Of a stretch of DNA of 64,000 nt, positions 56,662 through 64,000 are shown piece after piece (position 1 is the stretch's first letter; the number at the start of each line of letters is the position of its first letter). The stretch lies in assembly GCF_005239225.2 (NCBI RefSeq), contig NC_133297.1, positions 2,612,392 to 2,676,391 of the forward strand, read 5' to 3'. The notes beneath the pieces were generated by a model. The model made no database searches. It saw nothing but the letters and a program-made list of their open reading frames with translations, and was not told the DNA's origin. A program made the translations under genes and the position numbers. This DNA is from Populus alba. Its lineage: Eukaryota > Streptophyta > Magnoliopsida > Malpighiales > Salicaceae.

Positions 56662-56988
56662 AAGTAGCAATGTATAGGACTTCTCTTTTCCATTATTGTT
56701 TTGTATGAGCAAATCTTGTTATTTATAAGAAGTCCATGACGTATTTCCTTTCGTAATGTGTTGAGTAAGCCACTATGATAAGAACTTGGCAAACCCTCCT
56801 TTATGGTAATCAGGTCAACTCAGAAATCTCGCTTAAAGGTTACGAAAGTCATGGATCAGCTCATAATACACATTACATATGCATCGCATTCTCATCACAC
56901 ATTTTGTTTTTAATTCATCATATGCATCGCCAGATCGTGAAGCATAGGTCCCATATCCAGAGTCCACCAAACCCGGTCCAGATCAAGA
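56662..56988 (+). other. Spacer between ORF1 and gag
   Basis: 327 bp, non-coding. The last 120 bp resemble the sequence before gag at 39940-40052. Confidence 0.6.
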
Positions 56989-59900
56989 ATGGAAAACGAA
57001 GAAAGAGCTCAATTAGAGTCGCACTACCAAACCGAGTTGGAATCTGTGAAAAATGAAGTTTCTCGACTAACCAATCTGCTGGAGCAACTTTTAAGAACCA
57101 AGAATGGAGAGGAACGTCTACCCAACCACCTATAGGAGCACCGTCAGTTCATGTCCGGGTTATCTCAGAACTTGGGGCAGATTCAGCGACGGCTTGCAAC
57201 ACTTTGCACCTGTTAGTCCCATTCAGCCCCCTCAAGCTCACATCACTGTAGATTTAACAGCCGAGGGGCCTTCCGATAATAGGCCCACTGGTTTTGTGAA
57301 CGATGACAAGATATCCGCATTAGAAGAAAGGTTAAGAGCAGTCGAGGGAAATGACTGGTTTGACCCCATGCGAGCGTCGGAAATATGCTTGGTACCTAAC
57401 CTCACGGTACCAAAAGATTTTAGGATACCAGAGTTTATAAGGTACACTGGGTTGGAATGCCCAAACACTCACCTTCGATCTTATTGCAATAAGATGGCTG
57501 AAGTGATATATGACGATAAGTTAATGATCTACTTTTTCCAAGACAGTCTATCGGGATCTGCGTTAAGTTGGTATATGAGGCTGGATAATGTCAAGATTAA
57601 GAAATGGAAGGACTTAGTAGAGGCTTTCCTAAAGCAATACAAGTTCAATTTGGAAATTGCGCCAGATCGAACGAGCCTCATGTCAATGGAAAAGAGAAGC
57701 CAAGAGTCAGTGAGGGCTTATGCGCAAAGATGGAGGGACGAGGCCACGCATGTGCAACCACCTTTGATAGAAACGGAGATGGTGACTTTGTTCGCCAATA
57801 CATTCAAGGCACCCTATTATGAGCATTTAATGGGTAGCTCATCTCAACATTTCTTTGATGTTGTACGTGTGGCGGAAAGGATAGAGCAAGGAATTAAAGC
57901 AGGGCGCATAGTAGAGCCTTTAGAGAAGAAAGGTTTTATGGGAAGGAAAAGAGAAGGGGACGTTAACAATTTGGAAGGCGGGTACAAAGGCAAGAAAGTA
58001 AATTTCCACAGCCCACAAGCACCTACCCCTCAATTCCCACGCGTAAACTTTAACCAATCTTTTTCACCTAACCGAACAAATAACCAACCAAACTACCAAA
58101 ATCACTACCAAAGACCCCACTCAGGATACACTCCAGAACAACTGCCACCGTTACCCATGCCTTTGAAGGACATGTATGCCAAACTTTTAAGCATTGGACA
58201 AGTAGCTCCTATCCCTACACTACCACTGCAACCACCATTCCCAATTTGGTACAAGCCCGATTTGACTTGCGAGTACCATGGGGGTAATCCCGGGCATGGG
58301 ATTGAAACCTGTTATGCATTCAAGAAGAGGCTATTGGAGCTTATTAAGTTGGGTTGGGTATCCTTCGAAGACAAGCCCAATGTCAATTCAAACCCATTGC
58401 CTAAACATGCTCCAAATAGTGGTGGAATAGGCATGATCGAAGTGGGAAATCAAGGCAAGGTGTTGAAGGTGTCGAAGAAAAGATTGTACGACATGTTAGT
58501 ACAATCAGGATTTCTAGAGGCAAAGGTGGTAAGGCAATTAGAGAGAGATGAATACTGTGAGTTTCACGGAAGAGACGGACATCACATTGGTGATTGCGCC
58601 GAGTTTTGCGAAAAGATCGCAAAAATGTTGAAGATGGGACAATTGAGGATTGAACCCATGGAGAGCAAGTGTGAGGTGAGCATGATGGAAGGTGAAGATG
58701 AGATGGTAGGAGTTTGCAGGGTCCAACAGACTGCTAATGGGCCCCCAAGGCTTATATTGATTAAACCGTCTTGCATAAGAGAGAATCACAATGCCATGCC
58801 GTATAATTATGGGTATGCATCTAACATTCGAACGCCTCTTCCTTTGTTCCAGACAGAGATAGGTGGTTTGACCAGGAGTGGTCGCTGCTTTACGCCTGAA
58901 GAATGGAGGAAGGAAAAGGGTAAAGAAGTGGTCGATCTGGACAAAGCACCAGAAGTCAATAAGCCGGTAACAGAAGAGGAGTCGAATGAGTTTCTAAAGT
59001 TGATCAAGCATAGCGAATATTGCATAGTGGATCAACTAAAAAAGACTCCAGCTCGGATCTCCCTTATGTCTCTGATACTCAGCTCCGAGCCGCATCGAAA
59101 TGCCTTGCAAAAGGTATTGAATGAGGCATATGTACCCCAGGACATTGAGCACAAAACCATGGAGCATTTAGTGGGGAGGATCCATGCAACTAATTACCTC
59201 TACTTCACGGCTGATGAGCTTGATGCTGAAGGTACCGGACACAACAAGCCTTTATACATTACTGTTAGGTGCAAAGACTGCCTCATAGGGAAGGTGCTCG
59301 TCGATAATGGCTCGTCCCTCAACGTGTTGCCAAAGCACATTCTGGAGGAAATGCCAATTGATGAATCCCATATGAAGCCAAGTACTATGATAGCCAGAGC
59401 ATATGATGGCTCACCTAGGCCAATACTTGGGACTTTAGAAGTGGAGCTATATGTGGGACCGCAAATGTTCCTAGTGACACTTCAGGTTATGGATATCCAC
59501 CCTTCCTATAGCATGTTGTTGGGAAGACCTTGGATCCACGCAGCGGGGGCAGTAGCTTCATCATTACACCAATGTCTGAAGTACGTCATGAATGGGATGT
59601 TAGTAACCATCAGGGCTGAGGAGGCAATAGCCATGACAAAGAATGCGGCTATGCCTTTCATTGAAGCGGAAGATTGCCAGGATAACAATATCCATGCTTT
59701 CGAGATCGTGAACACCGACTGGGTACCAGAGAACACCGTGCTAAGAAGGCCAAAGATCTCAGAAGCGGCCAGGATGGCAAGCCTATGTTTTTTAGAACGC
59801 GGGATCCCAGGGCAGTATAACTTTGCTGTCAGGATACCAGAAGGGTTTAATCCGGCAAGGATAGCAAATGCTGCCCAAAGATTTGGGTTAGGATATCAAC

Positions 59901-60289
59901 CTAACCAAAAGGATTATCGATGGGCTGCTGGTCGGAGAAGGGCAAGAAGGATGGCTAGAATTAAAGGAAGAGAGCCTGAGGAAGAAAAGCTAGAAATCCC
60001 TCACCTTAGTGTATCGTTCACAAAAGCTGCATTCATAATGCAACCTGATAAAGGAGCCGGAAGCCTGGGTCTAGAACTGGCTCATATGAGCATAAACACC
60101 TTGGAGGGAAACGAGAAGAAAAGGGATGACGTGAAAGCAGTCGCGGGAAAAGAAGATGAAGCGCTGCCACAGCTGACGATCCATACGCTAGAAGAAGTCT
60201 CCGCCAAGACCGTTGTGCGCAAGCTGGCTCCAGGCGAAAAGTTTCAGAATTGGGTGACACAAGAAGCTCCAGTGGTTTTCAAAATGTAA
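56989..60289 (+). pseudogene. gag-protease of the Tat/Ogre-like element
   Basis: The true start is probably ATG 56989 (MENEERAQLESHYQ), as in the other copy. Small indels between about 57100 and 57190 break the frame, after which it is open to 60289. Order: coiled start; gag core (WFDPMRASEICLVPN, DSLSGSALSWYMRLD); two C-H-C zinc-like motifs (CEYHGGNPGHGIETC near 58270, CEFHGRDGHHIGDC near 58556); aspartic protease (LVDNGSSLNVLP near 59300, where DNG stands for the usual D-S/T-G, then MLLGRPWIH). A conserved tail follows (RRARRMARIKGREPEEE). Gag packages element RNA and protease matures the polyprotein. Confidence 0.87.
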
Positions 60290-60568
60290 ACCAACTTTGT
60301 TTTGCCTTAACATGTTTTTGTCATTGCTTATGTTTGCTTTTGTTTTCTCTAGTTGACAATCAAGGCTCATGATGTCAGCTAGATTCTATATTTGTCATAG
60401 AGCCCACCTTTTTCCTTTTGAATGAATGTGAGATCATGCACTTTTTCAGAAAATTGTTTTTTTATATATATATATGCATTTACACCCAGCACTTCCCGCT
60501 TTCAGGAATCCTGAAAGCGGATCTCCAACAACATCACATACATTAGCATCAAGAATAAATGGCCAAAC
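60290..60568 (+). other. Non-coding spacer between gag-pro and pol
   Basis: 279 bp. In Ogre elements an intron separates protease from reverse transcriptase. The TTTTGTTTTCTCTAG at about 60341-60355 looks like a 3' splice site, but no donor was settled on. Confidence 0.5.
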
Positions 60569-63500
60569 TTGAACGAGCATGTAATAGCTATGGAAGAAGA
60601 AGAGTGGGATGAAAGCAATATCAGTGAATTCACCAGGCTAGTAGAACAACAGGAACAGACTTGGAAGCCTGCCACCGAGGAACTCGAAACCATCAATGTG
60701 GGCAATGGTCAGCTCAAGAAAGAGTTGAAAATAGGTACCCTAATTACTTCTGAACAAAGGATAAAAATGATCACCCTATTACAAGAGTATTCAGATGTCT
60801 TTGCTTGGTCATATGAAGATATGCCCGGTTTGGATACAAGTATTGTAGAACACAAGATACCGTTGGAGGAAGGTTATAAGCCAGTCAAGCAGAAGCTAAG
60901 GAGGGCCCCCCAGACGTCTGGATCAAGGTCAAGGTAGAACTCGAAAAGCAGTGGGATGCTGGTTTTCTAGAAGTAGTTAGATACCCACAATGGGTATCTA
61001 ACATTGTTGTGGTGCCTAAGAAGGAAGGGAAGATTCGAGTTTGTGTGGATTTTCGAAATTTGAATAAAGCTAGCCCTAAGGACGATTTTCCTCTACCACA
61101 CATAGATGTTTTAGTGGATAATGCTGCCCGAAGTTCCACTTATTCCTTTATGGATGGTTTTTTCAGGATACAACCAAATAAAAATGGCTTTAGAGGATAA
61201 GGCGAAAACAACTTTTGTCACACCTTGGGGGACCTACTGCTACAAGGTCATGCCATTTGGGTTAAAGAATGCGGGTGCAACATATCAAAGAGCAATGGTG
61301 ACTCTATTCCACGACATGATGCACAAAGAAATTGAGGTGTATGTAGATGATATGATTGCCAAGTCTAAAAAGGAACAAGATCATGTGGAAGTTTTAAGGA
61401 AGTTATTTGAGAGGTTAAGGAAGTATGAACTAAGGCTTAATCCTGCAAAATGTTCATTCGGAGTTAAATCGGGCAAGCTGTTGGGATTTGTGGTAAGTGA
61501 TAGAGGTATAGAGGTGGATCCGGATAAAGTAAGGGCCATCCAGGCCATGTCGTCCCCTAAGACGGAGAAAGAAGTAAGAGGATTCTTGGGAAGGTTGAAT
61601 TACATTGCTCGGTTTATAGCTCAGCTAACAACCACATGCGAGCCTATATTCCGGCTACTAAGGAAAAAGAATCCCGGAACTTGGAATGAGGAGTGTGAGG
61701 AGGCATTCAATAAAATCAAGCATTATTTACAAAATCCGCCTTTACTGGTTCCTCCTATATCAGGAAAACCTCTAGTATTATATCTAACCGTAACTGAAGT
61801 AGCCATGGGATGTGTATTGGGTCAGCATGATGAAACTGGAAGGAAGGAAAGAGCTATTTATTACTTGAGTAAGAAATTCACTGAATGTGAGTCCAGATAC
61901 ACGGAGATAGAAAGGCTTTGTTGTGCGTTGGTGTGGGCGGCAAAGAGGTTGCGACATTACATGTTATACTATACCACTTGGTTGATTTCAAAAGTGGATC
62001 CTCTGAGGTATATTTGTAATAAGCCTTTTCTCTCAAGTAGAATTGCAAGGTGGCAAGTTTTATTAGCAGAATATGACATAGTGTATATGACAAGGAAAGC
62101 CGTAAAAGGGAGTGCAATCGCAGACCATCTGGCTGATAATGCTGTTGAAGATTACGAACCTTTGGATTTTGATTTCCCTGATGAAGATATATTGTCAATA
62201 GAAAAGGAGGAAGAGAAGACAGATTGGTGGACCATGTTTTTTGATGGAGCAGTAAATGTATATGGTAACGGGGCAGGGGCAGTAATAATCTCTCCTAATA
62301 AGAAGCAATACCCAGTTTCGGTCAAACTACACTTCGAGTGCACCAACAATACAGCTGAGTATGAAGCTTGTATCCTCGGTTTAGAAGCCGCATTGGAGCT
62401 GAAAATAAAGAAGATAGATGTATATGGGGATTCAATGTTGATCATCTGCCAGGTGAAAGGGGAATGGCAAACCAAAGAAGAAAAGTTGAGGCCGTACCAA
62501 GAATACCTATCCATGCTAGCAAAGGAATTTGAAGAAATTAGATTCACCCATCTGGGAAGGGAGGGGAATCATTTTGCGGATGCTTTGGCCACACTAGCTG
62601 CTATGACTACCATTGATCTCAAGTGCAAGGTACAGCCGGTACACATTGATATTAGAAATGATCCAGCTCACTGTTGTTTAATTGAAGGAGAGATAGACGG
62701 ACAACCTTGGTATTACGATATCAAGAATCTGGTGCAGAAGCAGGAATATCCGGAGGGAGCTTCTAAGACGGATAAGAAAACTTTGAGAAGGTTAGCCATA
62801 GATTTCTATTTAGATGGAGAGATTTTATATAAAAGGTCATTTGATGGAACCCTGTTAAGATGTTTGGATGAGGCAGATGCTAGAAGGGCATTAAGAGAGG
62901 TCCATGAAGGGATTTGCTCAACCCATGCTAGCGGGCATATGATGGCAAGGAAAATCCAAAGGGCTGGTTATTTTTGGATGACACTAGAGAAAGACTGTAT
63001 CAACTATGTCGGAAAATGTCACAAATGTCAAATTTATAGTGACAAGGTCAATATGCCACCAGCTCCATTGTTTAACTTAACATCGCCATGGCCCTTCACG
63101 ATGTGGGGAATTGATGTGATTGGACCTGTAAACCCAAAAGCGAGCAATGGTCATAAATTTATCCTCGTGGCTATTGACTACTTCACAAAATGGGTCGAAG
63201 CCGGGTCATTTGCTCATGTGACGCAAAAAGTGGTGAAGAAATTTATCGAGAGAGATTTGATATGTCGGTATGGTCCACCAGAAAAGATTATAACTGATAA
63301 TGCCCAGAACTTCAACGGCAAGATGATAATAGAGCTTTGCACGAAATGGAAAATCAAGCATTCCAATTCTTCGCCATATAGACCGAAAATGAACGGGGCG
63401 GTAGAAGCTGCTAACAAGAATGTCAAAAAGATTATTCAGAAGATGGTAGTCACCTATAAGGATTGGCATGAGATGTTACCATTTGCCCTTCATGCATATC

Positions 63501-63955
63501 GCACCGCAGTTCGAACCTCGACAGGGGCTACCCCATATTCTTTGGTGTACGGTATGGAAGCAGTGATGCCTTTGGAAGTGGAAATCCCATCGTTAAGAGT
63601 GTTAATAGATTCCGAGTTAGAAGAGGCCGAGTGGGCCAAAGTGAGACACGAGCAACTGAACCTGATTAGTGAAAAGAGGATAGCCGCAATATGTCATCAC
63701 CAGCTTTACCAGAAACGAATGGCTAAGGCGTATGATAAGAAGGTTAGACCGCGGTTGTTTCAAGAAGGAGATCTAGTATTGAAGAAAATATTGTCATTAC
63801 CCGGAGATGATCAAAGCAAATGGGCACCAAACTACGAGGGTCCTTATGTAGTAACGAAGGCATTCTCAGGAGGAGCGTTGAAGTTAGCTAGAATGGATGG
63901 AGAAGACCTAGCTCGACCTGTGAATTCTGACTCTGTAAAAAGATATTATGCTTGA
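60569..63955 (+). pseudogene. Reverse transcriptase, dual RNase H and integrase of the Tat/Ogre-like element
   Basis: Opens MNEHVIAMEEEEWDES. Two one-base shifts break it: in a run of C near 60905-60912 and in a run of six T near 61148-61154; from 61121 it is open to 63955. Reverse transcriptase: VVPKKEGKIRVCVDFRNLN, PFGLKNAGATYQRAM and YVDDMIAKS (61338 on). The retroviral-like RNase H follows (LYLTVTEVAMGCVLGQ, YTEIERLCCALVWA). After a spacer comes a second RNase H of the archaeal type (MFFDGAVNVYGNGAG, NNTAEYEACILGLEAAL, YGDSMLIICQ, HFADALATLA). Integrase: an H-H-C-C zinc site (HASGHMMARK, CHKCQIY) and D, D, E residues in GIDVIGP, ITDNAQNF and NGAVEAANK. It ends with the GPYVV-type C-terminal domain. 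This dual RNase H plan marks the Tat lineage. Confidence 0.9.
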
Positions 63956-64000
63956 TGTAGGCCTCTAAATCAATAAAGCAAAGTTTGGCCATGGATTTCT
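63956..64000 (+). other. Start of the 3' untranslated region
   Basis: 45 bp after the integrase stop, cut by the window edge; nothing assignable. Confidence 0.6.

Larger units (their letters stand above)
55803..64000 (+). mobile_element. Coding Tat/Ogre-like Ty3-gypsy retrotransposon, partial
   Basis: Lacks its 5' LTR (in the gap) and its 3' end (beyond the window). Order: ORF1, gag-pro, reverse transcriptase, RNase H, second RNase H, integrase. ORF1 ahead of gag and two RNase H domains are known features of the Tat lineage, including Ogre. Gag DNA is very similar by eye to that of the element at 36641-47069, so the two belong to one family or close sister families. Several one-base frameshifts, some in homopolymers. 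Confidence 0.9.

Noticed and set aside
1..64000. tRNA, rRNA or miRNA genes
   Set aside because: None recognised. TGGTATCAGAGC sites are primer binding sites, not tRNA genes; LTR hairpins are not called miRNA without small RNA data.

Overview
The window is plant nuclear DNA, from a eudicot and plausibly a member of the Salicaceae such as poplar. The grounds are plant CACTA transposons with plant-type introns, Tat/Ogre and Ty1-copia retrotransposons, a plant L1-type LINE, one intron-containing patatin-like gene, and an AT-rich MITE-like block that resembles one I remember from poplar. The species call is weak. Almost all of the window is transposable element, much of it nested, and only one intact host gene is visible.

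Layout. 1-8133: a CACTA (En/Spm) element read on the minus strand, its far end outside the window. 8134-9623: two related LTR fragments in opposite orientation. 10715-24527: an old minus-strand solo LTR split by two later insertions, a plus-strand solo LTR (11347-13351) and a complete 9.9 kb CACTA element (14189-24134, target duplication ATG). 25264-29759: an L1-type LINE with an intact 1390-residue ORF2 and a perfect 18-bp target duplication. 30753-31050: a short truncated LINE with a 15-bp duplication. 31968-34105: the intact seven-exon patatin-like gene. 34475-34800: a convergent remnant of a second patatin-like gene, cut by a Ty1-copia element (34801-50231). Inside that copia element sits a young 10.4 kb non-autonomous Tat/Ogre-like element (36641-47069, TSD GTCGA). 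51556-55302: a second degenerate copia element running into a 500-N gap. 55803-64000: a coding relative of the Tat/Ogre-like element with ORF1, gag-pro, reverse transcriptase, two RNase H domains and integrase, carrying several frameshifts.

How the parts relate. The two CACTA elements carry the same gene pair, a TNP2-type transposase with a conserved four-exon layout and a TNPA-like protein. Each TNP2 is broken by a nonsense codon that can be explained by C-to-T change in a CAG context. The 10.4 kb element keeps LTRs, primer site, a broken gag and a polypurine tract but has lost pol, so it must have moved with proteins from a relative like the one at the right edge. Its LTRs differ by only a few substitutions by eye, against 7 in 177 bp for the copia element it landed in, which agrees with the nesting order.

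The most unusual structure is in the 3' region of the 10.4 kb element (42566-44125). It is a tandem array of short hairpins with one nearly constant 9-nt loop and three different, fully complementary 6-bp stems. A second array of about 20 short GGGT...ACCC hairpins follows, organised as a higher-order repeat of about 166 bp.
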